DNA of 12,500 nucleotides from Neocallimastix lanati (nom. inval.) (GCA_016946835.1 JACVTC010000064.1:175001-187500), one strand, 5' to 3'. Positions 1 through 10,077 are shown, counted from the first letter of the stretch. Notes: a model not told the origin generated them from the letters alone. Numbers and translations are program-made.

Positions 1-175
1 AATATGTCAGCTAGCATTTTTGCCTTGTCTACATTTTTTAGTTATCTATCATTTATAACTTTTTCCCATTAAAATAATTCCACCTGAAGTAGATTTTCTA
101 TTATCTTATCACCTGTAAAATCTAAGTCCATGTATGCAATTAACACCCATTTTCCATCATATATAATAAAATATT
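1..175 (-). pseudogene. Decayed Ty1/copia retrotransposon RNase H fragment (frameshifted, window-edge partial)
   Basis: On the minus strand, one frame (173 down to 105) reads through YDGKW, then YMDLDFTGDK, the counterpart of the Ty1/copia RNase H signature that usually reads like D-A-D-x-A-G-D. A second frame, offset by one base (105 down to 61), continues with RKSTSGG and IILMG, the next conserved block of the same domain. The switch falls inside the Lys codon after GD and is explained by loss of a single base. Beyond it TGA and TAG stops follow (51-46), and the remaining bases resemble a degraded K-K-x-C ... A-E-Y-I region only loosely. RNase H normally degrades the RNA strand of the RNA-DNA hybrid during retrotransposon reverse transcription; this copy cannot be functional. 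The motif blocks in the right order are seen directly; assignment to Ty1/copia is family knowledge. The element continues beyond the left edge. Confidence 0.78.
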
Positions 176-239
176 TGCTATTATATTTTTATTTTTTATT
201 TTTTCTTATTTTTTAATTATATGTTTTATGAAAAATTTA

Positions 240-335
240 CCTTAAAGGGCTCTGAGTTTAATATTTTTTATAGATTTAGCTAAGTAGATTTCTTAACCAT
301 GTCTTTTTGTTTTGGTCATTTCTAGTCATTAGTAA
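240..335 (-). pseudogene. Possible upstream part of the same copia pol relic (end of RT / connection to RNase H)
   Basis: On the minus strand, 332-321 reads LMTR and a shifted frame at 319-299 reads MTKTKRH. Together these resemble the L-x-S-R-[FY]-M-x-x-P-T-x-x-H-W block found a few dozen residues before RNase H in Ty1/copia polyproteins. Order and strand agree with the fragment at 1-175. The distance between the two blocks is somewhat longer than in intact elements, which the A/T-only stretch at about 176-235 would account for. The stretch is full of stops and frameshifts, so this is a weaker call resting on short motifs. Confidence 0.38.
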
Positions 336-2318
336 AAAAAATTCTTCATAATAAAGAAAGTCAACGTCTAAACGATATAGTAATTAAAATAAAAAAAAAA
401 AAAAAAAAAAAGAATTTCTTATTAATATCTAATATCTAGCATGATACGAGGGAAAGCTTAGTGAACATACTATTATCAATTTTTCAGATGTTACATCTAT
501 ATTTTCTTATATAGTTTCCTATTACTTTTTGATTTTTTTATAATAAATTAATTAAATTAATATTAATATTCATTGATATGATATATAAATATTTAATTTT
601 TAACAGTTTGAATATTCACTTTAAAATATATTTATAAAATTTAAAGTAACATAATTTTAAAAATTATACTAATAATTAAAATAAAAATAATGCTTATCAT
701 TGTATAATACGTTATATCAATTCATAAATCATTTAATGTAAGAGTGTATTATAATATCAAATAAATAAATAAAAAAAAAAAAAAAAAAAAAAAGAGATTA
801 TTGTTTATTAAATTAATTTTTTTTTTTCATTAAGTTATTATACTAAATGTGATAAAAAGTTATTTTAATAATTAATGATTTTAATCATTATAGTTTATTA
901 TTTATCTTTTAATTTTTAATAAATATGAAATTTGAATATTATGATTTTTCCCCATTATTAATAAAAAATTTATTATTTTTTAATATCTATTGAACATGAT
1001 ATTTTAATCATTTGTATTTATTATTATTAATAATATTATTATTATTACTTTTTTTTAATTGGAAATTATATATTAAAATTATATTTTAACATTGAACCAT
1101 TAGATAAAAATATTTTATTAAAATATTTTTAATTTTTATATATAAAAATAAAATAAAATAAAATAATTGAACTTTTCAGTCTAACTAATATCATTAATTT
1201 TTACCATATTTTATAGTTCTTTAATTACCTTAAATATAAGAATTTTATAATTTTAAATGATAAATATAAAATATTATCATTTTTTAAATAATTTTATTTA
1301 TCATCCTCATTTTTTTTTTTTTTTTTTATTTATATATATAATTTTTATTTTTTAAATGTATAAAGTTTTTGCAATTTCTACAACAAAGTTAGATCATAAA
1401 CTCTAATAGCTTTGTTTTAATGTTAAATATATAATATTCATTTAAATATATTAGCTTTCTGGATAAATATAATTATCAGTAAAAAATTGTAAATGATTTA
1501 TTATAATAAATAATATATTATTATAAATACTATATAAATAATTTATTTATGGAATAATTGTGTAAATACTTTTGATTAATGTAATTATTATTATTATTTG
1601 CTTTTTTGTATTTCCAATAAATTAGTTTATATATAATATTTTTTATTTGTTTATTTTTATATATAGATATCTGTATTTTCTGTACTAAATATTTACAATA
1701 AAGTATTAATATTATCTTAAACAATATTAATAATACCAAAATATAAAATATTGAGTGAATGATAATGATAATAAATAAATAAATAATTAAAATTATAGTA
1801 ATACAATGAATAAATATATTTTTTTGATTATTAATGTATGATACATTATACAATTTTATGATACATTAATAACTGTATTAAATATCATATATATATATAT
1901 TTTTTTGTAAATAAATTAATATATAATTTAATTAATTTTTTTTTTTTTTTTTTTTATTAGTTAAAAAGTTTTTTTTTTTTTTTTTTGAAAGTTTTTTTTT
2001 TTTTGAAAGTTTTTTTAATTAGGTTTTATTTTTAATTTTCATTATTATTTTTATATAATAAAATAAAGTAAAAAAAGAACATTTTCTTTTCTTTTTTTCT
2101 TTACACTTTAAAACGGCATTATATATAAAAACATAAATTATTTTATTTTTTATATCATATTTTTCTATTACATTTAATTTATTTTAATTTTATTAATTAT
2201 ACTATTTGATTTATAAAACAATAATGTTAGTATTAACATTTTTTTTTATTAAAAAAAAATATATATATATATACATTTTAAATTTATAAATTGTATATAA
2301 TCAAAATTACAATTTTCC

Positions 2319-2349
<31 letters not shown>

Positions 2350-2396
2350 ATATAATATGCTTTTTTATGTCAATCATTAATTTTAAATTAATATCA
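336..2396. other. A+T-rich intergenic DNA, no gene seen
   Basis: No convincing coding exon was found on either strand. The stretch is dominated by A/T homopolymers: A-runs at 391-411, 771-793 and 2320-2347, and T-runs at 1311-1327, 1936-1955, 1969-1986 and 1992-2004. Between 1960 and 2025 the motif GAAAG alternates with long T-runs, giving a crude (T)nGAAAG repeat. The 345-500 part is slightly richer in G and C and could hold more unreadable retroelement debris from the relic at 1-335, but no motif is clear enough to call. Confidence 0.7.
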
Positions 2397-2575
2397 ATGT
2401 CATTATCAATATCAATATTAATATAAAAATCAAAATCAAAATCAAAATTAATATCAAAATCAAAATCAAAATCAAAATCAAAATCAAAATCAAAATCAAA
2501 ATTAATATCAAAATCAAAATCAAAATCAAAATTAATATCAAAATCAAAATCAATAACAATATCAATTTAAATATT
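2397..2575. repeat. Hexanucleotide microsatellite (ATCAAA)n with phase-locked interruptions
   Basis: About 180 bases consist mostly of the unit ATCAAA (GATTTT-type on the other strand), becoming degenerate at both ends. The variant ATTAATATCA interrupts the array at 2447, 2501 and 2531. These spacings are 54 and 30 bases, exact multiples of six, so the variant arose inside the array and was copied with it. On the minus strand this reads as an artificial Ile/Leu polymer with no coding significance. Confidence 0.9.
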
Positions 2576-3540
2576 AATATATAATTAAGATGAAAGATAT
2601 ATATAATACAGATAATTAAATATTTATATTAAGTGTAATAATAATTGAAACAATCCTGTGTGAAGAGAAAATTTTATTAATATAAAGCATCTCATATACA
2701 ATTAATTTTTTAATGTTTTTTTATTTTTTATTTTTTATTTTTAAATAGATAATAACTTTTTTAAAAAATATAATTAATATATTTTCATAATTGAATATTA
2801 ATAAATTAATAAATAAATAAAGTTTTATTCCCGGGTTTAATAAGAAAAAAAAAAAAAAAAAATGCTATAAGGAGGAACTTAACTATTTTCAATTTTGATT
2901 TTTAAAATAAAATTCATAAAAAAAAAAAAAAACACAAATTAAAATATTAACATTTTTTAAATAATTGAAATGTAAAATCAAAAGTTTAATTCAATTATTT
3001 TATATCTCAAATTTATTAATTATTAATCAGAAAATTTAATAAATTGAAAGAATAATTGAATATTAAAAACAAAAAATAATTAATTATACTGTTATCTCAA
3101 TTGAATATATTATAATAATTATTGATTATAAAATTAAGTAAAACACGAACAATATATATCTAAATATAAATTTACATACTTTTTAAGATAAAACAAAAAG
3201 AATATTTATATATTAAATAATCAGAGTTTGTTTGATTAACATTTAGTAGTTAAAAAATTGTGCAATTATTTATATATATATAATCAATATAATCAATATA
3301 TATTATAAATTTATAAAGAATATTTATGTTTTAAAATTGATTAAAAATATTTTTATTTATTATTAATAATTTAAAAAATTATTTTCACAAAATAAAATTT
3401 TTATCAAAAATAAGCAAAAAAAAAAAAAAAAAAAAAAAAATAGAATTTAAATAATAATATTAAAAATAAGAAATAAATTATAATTTATTGTTTAAATGTT
3501 TAAATCACAATATTTTATTTTATTTTATTTTATTTATTTA
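2576..3540. other. A+T-rich intergenic DNA upstream of the importin gene
   Basis: No gene is visible. The only G/C-containing spot is 2828-2882, with a CCCGGG hexamer, an 18-base A-run (2845-2862) and the sequence CTATAAGGAGGAACTTAAC; I do not recognise it. A further A-run occupies 3416-3440. The rest is random-looking A/T sequence with short direct repeats. Confidence 0.65.
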
Positions 3541-3645
3541 TATATTTAAAAATTTGATGGAAATACTAAAATTTAATATAATTTTATTTTTATATATTTT
3601 ACAAAGTGGACCATTATAATACAAAAATAATATATAAAAAATAAA
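3541..3645 (+). promoter_or_regulatory. Presumed 5' UTR / proximal promoter of the importin beta-1 gene
   Basis: This is the last stretch before the start codon. Several TATA-like strings are present, but in DNA this A+T-rich they carry little weight. ACAAAGTGGACCATTA at 3601-3616 is the only mixed-base segment and could be a protein-binding or transcription-start site; that is a guess. The start context is AATAAAATGA, with A at position -3, as is common in A+T-rich fungi. An in-frame TAA at 3628-3630 lies 18 bases before the ATG with no other in-frame ATG between, which fixes the start unless a 5' intron exists. Confidence 0.35.
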
Positions 3646-6600
3646 ATGATTGCTGAAATACTTGCTAATACGCTTAATCCAGATCAAGCTATTCGTGAAG
3701 AAGCTGTTCATCAACTTGAAACACTTGAAAATGAAAATTTTGTAAATATATTTATTTTATTTTTATTTTATTATTTTTATTTAATATTAAATATAAAACA
3801 GTAAAGTATTAATTTATTCATATTCAATTTCTGATTGATAAATAGCCAGCTTATCTTCAATATTTATGTGAAGAATTAGCTAATGAAAATTCACCTTCAC
3901 ATATTAGAACTGTTGCTGGTATTTCTTTAAAGAACACTGTTTCTGCAAGAGTAAGAATAAAATTATAAAATTTTTATAATAATATCTTTTAAACAAGTAT
4001 TTTTTAATATATATACATTAAATATATATATTATAAATAAATATGAATATTTATAAATATATTATTAATTTTTTTTACCAATAAAAGGAAATTGCTAGAA
4101 AGGAACAAATGGTCCAAAGATGGATAGCTTTAAATGATGAAACTAAGCAAAGTGTTAAATATTCTGTAAGTCATGATTTTTTGTTCTATACATTAGATTA
4201 CTTAATATGAAATAATAATAATTATATTATTATAATATTTATTTATTTTATTTTTATTTAATTTAAAAAACAGATTTTAAATACTTTAAATTCAGATGAT
4301 ATCAAGGCTGGATCTACTGCTGCTCAAGTATGCATATAAAATATTAAATACGTTTTTTTATTAATTATATAATATATTCATATATTATATATATATAAAA
4401 GGTTATTGCTGCTATTGCTGCTATTGATATTCCAAGAAATCAATGGCCTGATTTAATTCAAATTCTTTTAGAAAATGTTACTAAATCAAATAAATCAAAC
4501 TTGAAACAAGCTTCATTACAAACTATTGGTTATACTTGTGAATTAATTGTAAGAATATATATATACTATTTTTTTTTAAAATTATTATTTATAATTATTC
4601 GGTATTAATATTATGAAATATTGATATTTATTAATTATTTTTTATTATTATATATAAAAAAAATATGGATTTTATAATAATATTTGATATATAAAAATAA
4701 AATATAAATTATAATATTAAAATCAAAATTATTTCTTAAATATATAACTGAATAATTTTTATTTAATAACTTAATGTTTAAATTGTATTATTAATTATGA
4801 TATAAATTGAAAATGAATTTTAAAAGGATCCTGAAATTTTAGCTTCTCAGTCTAATTCTATTCTTACTGCTGTTGTTAATGGTGCTTTAAAAGAAGAACC
4901 AAGGTTAGTACTTATTTATAAAAAAATGATTTATTTAAATTATTTATTATATTTTATTATATATATCATATTTTTAAATTGAAATAAATATTGACTAAAT
5001 TTAATATTAATTAAATTAACTATACTTGTATTAATTGGACTTTATATATTTAAAAATTTTTAAAAGTCAAGATGTTCGTCTTGCTGCCATTCAAGCTCTT
5101 ACTAACTCTTTAGAATTTACTAGAGCTAATTTTGATCAAGAAGTATTTTGTCTACTTTTATACTTATATATATTATTTATTTTATTTATTATAAATTAAT
5201 TTTTGTATATAAATATTTATAATAATAATAATATTAATAGACTGAAAGAAATTACATTATGCAAGTTGTTTGTGAAGCAACTCAAAGTGAAAATGAAAGT
5301 GTTAAAGTAGCTGCTTTTGAATGTCTTGTTAGAATTATGCAGTTATATTATGAAAAGATGGAATTATATATGCAAAAAGCGTTATATGGAGTATGTCTTA
5401 TTTTTATTATAAATATTATTTTGATAATAGTAAGTAATATATTATTTACTAATTTATTATTATTATCATTATCATTTTTAATTATTATTTAGCTTACTAT
5501 TACTGGAATGAAAAGTGATGATGAAAAAGTTGCTTTGCAAGCTGTAGAATTCTGGTCAACTGTTTGTGATGAAGAAATTGCTCTTGCTGTTGAACTTGAG
5601 GAAGCACAAATAAGTAATATTAAACCACCAATTTGCCACTACTTTGCTAAGGCAGCTGTTAATGATTTAGTTCCAACTCTTCTTTGGTTATTAACTAAGA
5701 AGGTAAATATTAATTAATTTTTATATTTTATTATTATTATTTTTAATAATTTGTGATTATTTAATAGAAATATAATTTTAATATTCATATTATTATTTTT
5801 TATCTATTTTTAGGGAATGGATGATGAAGATGATGAATGGAATATTTCTATGGCTGCTGCTACTTGTTTATCTCTCTTAGCTACATGTGTTGAAGATGAT
5901 ATTGTTGCTCCAGTTCTTCCATTTGTTGAATCTAATATCAATAATACTGATTGGGTTTATAGGGAAGCTGCTATCATGGCTTTTGGTAATTATTTATAAA
6001 TTTATATATATTATAAATTAGATAATGGAATATTAATATGTGTAGATATATTATTTTATATTTACTAAATTAAACATTTATTTTTCATATTAATAGGCTC
6101 TATCTTAGAAGGTCCAAATCCTGTTAATTTATATCCATTAGTTAACCAAGTATGAATAATTAAGATATATTTATTTACTGTATGTTTTTATTATAAGAAG
6201 TATGATTGTAATAAATAATAATTAATTATTTATTTATATTTAGGCATTACCATTATTAGTTAATCTAATGAAAGATGATATTACTCAAGTTAAGGATACT
6301 ACAGCTTGGACTCTTGGTCGTATTTCTGATGTTTTACCAGATACTCTTAAAAATGAAGCAACTTTACAAAGTCTTGTTACTGTTGTTACCGAAGGTTTAA
6401 GCGATACTCCAAGAGTTGCTTCTAATTGTTGTTGGGTAATTAAATTTAATAATATAAATTTAAAAATTATTTATTTATTGTTATAATTTATTATATATAA
6501 TATTAACTTTTGCTAATTAATTTATTAATACGAAATTATTATTTTTATTAATTTTTTATTCTGTTTTCTTTCTATTTTCAGTGTTTAATGAATTTAGCTG

Positions 6601-7438
6601 AACAACTTGAACCAGAAGATTTAGAAGTCAATGAAACTTATCCTCTTTCTAAATATTTTGAAGGAATTATCACAGCTTTATTAAATGCTAGTCAACAAGA
6701 ACAGTTAAATTTCGAATCATTTATTTTTATTTTTATATTGAATAAAATTTAATATATTTATTATATACTTAATAATTTATTTTTTTGCTGTTTTTATGCT
6801 TTAATTTTTATAATTATTTAGAGCTAATGCTGAAATTAATTTCCGTGCCTCTATTTATGAAGCTATGTCCTCACTTGTTTCTCATTGTTCCAAGGATTGT
6901 CTTCCAATTGTTGCTAAATTAACTGAAGTCACGTTACAAAAGTTAGATGAAACAATTATGCTTCAAGTATGATATTAATATACCTTATTTTTACTTTTTT
7001 TTTTTTTTTATTTGATTTTATTTTAACATTATTTAATATATTAGTATATTTATAATAATTTTATAATATATTAATCATATTTAAAATATTGAATCTGTAT
7101 ATATATATATTTTTTATTTTGTCTTTTATTTATTTATTTACTTAATGGTATATTTTAAAAATAATGGTAGAACCAAATCGTTAACAGTGATGATAGGTTA
7201 GCTCACCATGAACTTCAAGCTAACTTATGTAGTGTATTAACAAGTTGTATTAGAAGACTCGATAAAGAAATTACTGTTATGTCTGATAATATCATGACTA
7301 CACTTTTAAGAATTATTTCTTCAGCATCTAAGTCATCTACTGTTTTAGAAGATGCTTTCCTTGCTGTCGGTGCTTTAAGTGCTGGTAAATATAATCAAAT
7401 CTAACCCTAGAAATATAAATAAATTTTTAAGTTTATGA

Positions 7439-7471
<33 letters not shown>

Positions 7472-8994
7472 CCTTTTAATAATATAATAGACAAATAAAT
7501 TATTTAAAAATGTTATATATTTATGAAATTTATTTATTATATATATTTATTTTTATATAGTTATTGAAGGTGAATTTAGTAAATACATAGAAAGCTTTGT
7601 TCCATATCTTAACGTTGCTCTCCAAGCACATGAAGAATATCAAGTATATATTTATTATTTTAATTATCAAAATTTTTTCATATAATTCAAATACTCATAA
7701 AATATATTAATTATTATTAATTTTTATTTTATTTTTTTTATAATAATATTATATAGATGTGTTCTATTGCTGTTGGTCTTGTTGGTGATATTTGTAGAGC
7801 TCTTAATGAAGGTGTTATTCCATATACTGATGAATTCATGAATCATTTACTTGAGGATTTACAAGTATTTTTTATATATAGATTATTATATATGAATAAA
7901 TTTTTGATATAAAGTATTATTAATACAAAATTTAATTTTATATAAAATAGAGTTCTATTCTTCATCGTGATGTAAAACCAGCTATTCTTTCTTGCTTTGG
8001 TGATATTGCTTTAGCTATTAATAGTAACTTTGTTACCTATTTACCAATTGTTATGGTTGTATTAAAACAAGCTAGTAGTATGGAAGCTTCACCAGTAAGT
8101 TATATATTCTTATATTTGTTTACAATAATATATTTTTTTTATTTTATTTATTTTTATATTAATAATAATATAATAATATAATAATTGAAGAATGATTATG
8201 ATATGATTGATTATGTTAATCAATTACGTGAAGGTATTTTGGAAGCTTATGTTGGTATTGTTCAAGGTTTAAAGAGTGGTAATTGTGGTAAGTATATATA
8301 TATATGATTTTTTATTAATTTAATATAAATAAAACTATATATATAAATATTTTTTTTTTTTTTTTTTTTGAAACTAAATCTTTTATTTTATTTATTTATT
8401 TTTTATTTCTTTCATTATTTTTTTTTCAGCTGGTGAAATGGCCGCTCACGTTAATGATATATTCGCATTTATGCATAATATTTATAATGATGTTGAAAAA
8501 ACTGAAGCTTTAATTAGATGCATTCTTGGTTTGATTGGGTAATATAAATATATATATACTATTAATTAAGATTTAAATAATGATTAATATAGGAAGATAT
8601 TTATGATATAGAATTATTAATAATTAATTCTATTATTTTTTATATTATTATTATTATTATTTTTTTTTATTTTTTTTTATTTTATTTTATTTTTAATAGT
8701 GATTTTGCTGATGCATTCCCTAATGGTGAATTAAATCCATTGTTTAGTGAACCATGGATTTCAGAAATTATTAGAGAAGGAAAGAAAATGAGAGGTTCTA
8801 TTTCAACAAAGGAAGTTGCTAAATGGGCTAATCAAGTAAAATACAAAATTTTATTATATATTAATAGTATAGATTTATTTAAAACTAAAAATATGAAATT
8901 ATTTATTAATTTTATTATTATTAATAATTTATTTTACAATTTATTCAAATAGATGGTTAAAAGATCATTACAAGCATCCTCAGTTTCTTATTAA
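3646..8994 (+). CDS. KAP95: Importin subunit beta-1 (karyopherin beta-1), complete, 22 exons, 869 aa
   Basis: This is the nuclear import receptor that carries importin-alpha plus classical NLS cargo through nuclear pores and is released by Ran-GTP. Exons: 3646-3741, 3846-3950, 4088-4165, 4274-4327, 4402-4548, 4827-4903, 5067-5142, 5241-5390, 5493-5702, 5814-5985, 6097-6149, 6244-6435, 6582-6703, 6822-6966, 7171-7384, 7561-7643, 7757-7864, 7951-8094, 8191-8287, 8430-8538, 8700-8835, 8953-8994. They total 2610 coding bases with no in-frame stop; the length fits the family (yeast 861, human 876 aa). The importin-beta N-terminal domain lies at about 21-101, followed by HEAT repeats to the C-terminus. 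Landmarks shared with known importins are IPRNQWP (121-127), [10 protein letters not shown] (200-209), MQVVCEATQ (218-226), [10 protein letters not shown] (280-289), [10 protein letters not shown] (380-389) and NDYDMIDY (743-750). The acidic loop DDEDDEW (334-340) and Trp428 and Trp470 correspond to the elements that bind the importin-alpha IBB domain. Every exon joint was chosen by GT-AG ends, frame and family similarity; no cDNA was available. Confidence 0.96.
3742..8952 (+). other. 21 spliceosomal introns of the importin gene, 74-278 nt, all GT-AG
   Basis: The introns total 2739 bases against 2610 coding bases. The shortest is intron 4 (4328-4401, 74 nt) and the longest intron 5 (4549-4826, 278 nt). 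Nineteen donors begin GTA; introns 6 (4904) and 13 (6704) begin GTT. Thirteen acceptors are TAG, five AAG (introns 2, 4, 5, 6, 18) and three CAG (3, 12, 19). Phases are strongly skewed: fifteen phase 0, three phase 1 (10, 15, 19) and three phase 2 (6, 13, 20). A CTGAT branch-like motif is visible before the acceptor of intron 1 (3831-3835); most other introns show no clear one. Polypyrimidine tracts are good in introns 12 and 19 but absent from several AAG introns. Confidence 0.92.
7441..7471 (+). repeat. 31-base T-run inside intron 15
   Basis: An uninterrupted T homopolymer lies in the 176-nt intron 7385-7560, about 90 bases before the acceptor, so it is too far away to be its polypyrimidine tract. 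Length variation between strains or assemblies would be expected. A similar 20-base T-run sits in intron 19 (8350-8369). Confidence 0.95.
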
Positions 8995-9364
8995 GCAATT
9001 TAATAAAAAAAAAAAAATTATTATTTAATTTTATCCTTTTTTAAAAAAAATTTTAACTATTTTTTTATTTCCTTTTATTAATACTACATTTTTTTTAATA
9101 ATATATTTTCATATATTTCATTTAAGTTTTTTGTTAAGCAAAAAGAAAAATTTATTTATCACCATTATTATGATTAAATAATGTTTTTTTTTTTTTTTTT
9201 ATTTTTATTTCTTAAAAATTATAATATATTTTTCTTTTTATTTTAAATATTTATGGGAAATTTTTTAATTTTTAGAATTTCTTTCTTAATTTTTTTTGTG
9301 TGTTATATATTCTCAGAAAATATATAATAAATCAAAATTTAAAGAGAAAGAAAACAATTTCACT
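8995..9364 (+). other. 3' flank / presumed 3' UTR of the importin gene
   Basis: No coding sequence is seen. AATAAA occurs at 9002-9007, only eight bases after the stop, and again at 9326-9331; either could serve as a polyadenylation signal, but the hexamer is expected often by chance at this composition. Several T-rich segments, including a T-run at 9184-9200, could contribute to 3'-end formation. The true cleavage site cannot be fixed from sequence alone. Confidence 0.4.
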
Positions 9365-9544
9365 TTATATATATATATATAAATATTTTAAAAAATAAGC
9401 ATATAAATAAAATAATAAAATAAATAAAATAATAAATAATAAAATAAATAAATTAATAAATAAATTGATAAATAAATTGATAAATTTATTAAAAAGATAA
9501 ATAAGTACATAAATGAATAAATAATTAAATAAAAAAAAAAGGGA

Positions 9545-9592
<48 letters not shown>

Positions 9593-9600
9593 TTTGTCTA
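9365..9600. repeat. Simple-sequence block: ATAA-type repeats and an (ATT)n microsatellite
   Basis: 9400-9535 is built of AATAAA/ATAAATAA-type units, including a duplicated AATTGATAAATA. An uninterrupted (ATT)n trinucleotide array follows at about 9546-9592. On the minus strand the array reads as poly-Asn followed by a hydrophobic run, which gives a spurious reading frame. Poly-Asn tracts also occur in real proteins of A+T-rich genomes, but here there is no flanking protein-like sequence. Confidence 0.85.
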
Positions 9601-10035
9601 AAAATTTCATTTATGCTTAAATATAGGTTTATAATAAGAATTCAACTAAAAACACACAATTTTAAAATAAGGTTTATTGGCTTTTGGCTTTAATAACTTT
9701 TTTATTTATTTATTACTTTTTATTATTTCTCTAATTTTTACTTGGTTTACTGTCACTAAGATTAAACAAGTTCTAATTTTTTATTTAATTTATATTCTTT
9801 TTATATCATTTTACTTTATATGTAACTTTGTGTAACATTACATATATGTATATTCTGTAATAATGTTTATTACATTAAATATTCATAGTAATCTTTTTTA
9901 TTATTTATAATGATTTATTAAGTATTATATTTATTAAATATTATAAAGTATTATTATTAAAAATTACTAAAAGCGCTTTTCAAATATTATTTTATTTAAA
10001 TAATTTATAATATATAAAATTATAATATTAAGAAT
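9601..10035. other. Intergenic DNA, nothing identified
   Basis: The 9601-9780 part is a little richer in G and C than its surroundings (for example GGTTTATTGGCTTTTGGC at 9671-9688) but shows no readable frame or family motif. 9820-9870 contains short inverted words such as ATGTAA/TTACAT. I see no gene, RNA or complete repeat. Confidence 0.6.
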
Positions 10036-10077
10036 TTAGGCTTTTAGGATCATTTTTTATTATTTATTTCTATCTTT

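Noticed and set aside
1530-1853. Open frame of 107 codons on the minus strand
   Set aside because: Composed almost only of Ile, Tyr, Asn, Leu and Lys codons as expected from pure A/T DNA; no family motif, domain or exon-like G/C content.
2383-2565. Minus-strand frame encoding an Ile/Leu polymer
   Set aside because: It is a direct reading of the ATCAAA hexamer microsatellite, with no protein-like flanks.
2871-2876. GGAGGA resembling a bacterial ribosome binding site
   Set aside because: The window is eukaryotic nuclear DNA and no reading frame follows.
5425-5435. Possible recursive splice site in intron 8 (AATAGTAAGT)
   Set aside because: A recursive site needs AG directly followed by GT; here the G is shared between the AG and the GTAAGT, so both cannot be used in sequence. 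Kept only as an alternative donor.
5259-6486. Several short plus-strand frames starting at internal ATG codons
   Set aside because: They are parts of importin exons 8, 9, 10 and 12 read on into the following introns, not separate genes.
8740-8952. Plus-strand frame of 70 codons near the end of the importin gene
   Set aside because: It is exon 21 continued through intron 21, which is open in frame until its acceptor TAG; the family C-terminus requires splicing to 8953.
3646-8994. Slime mould, Plasmodium or ciliate origin
   Set aside because: Twenty-one short introns in one gene is more than expected for Dictyostelium or Plasmodium, and the gene has no TAA/TAG codons reassigned as in many ciliates. 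These remain weaker alternatives to a gut fungus, not formally excluded.
9002-9007. AATAAA eight bases after the stop as the definite polyadenylation signal
   Set aside because: The hexamer is frequent by chance at this composition and the location would leave a very short 3' UTR; noted only as a possibility.
9365-9610. Minus-strand frame with a poly-Asn tract
   Set aside because: Produced by the (ATT)n trinucleotide array and neighbouring ATAA repeats; no recognisable domain.
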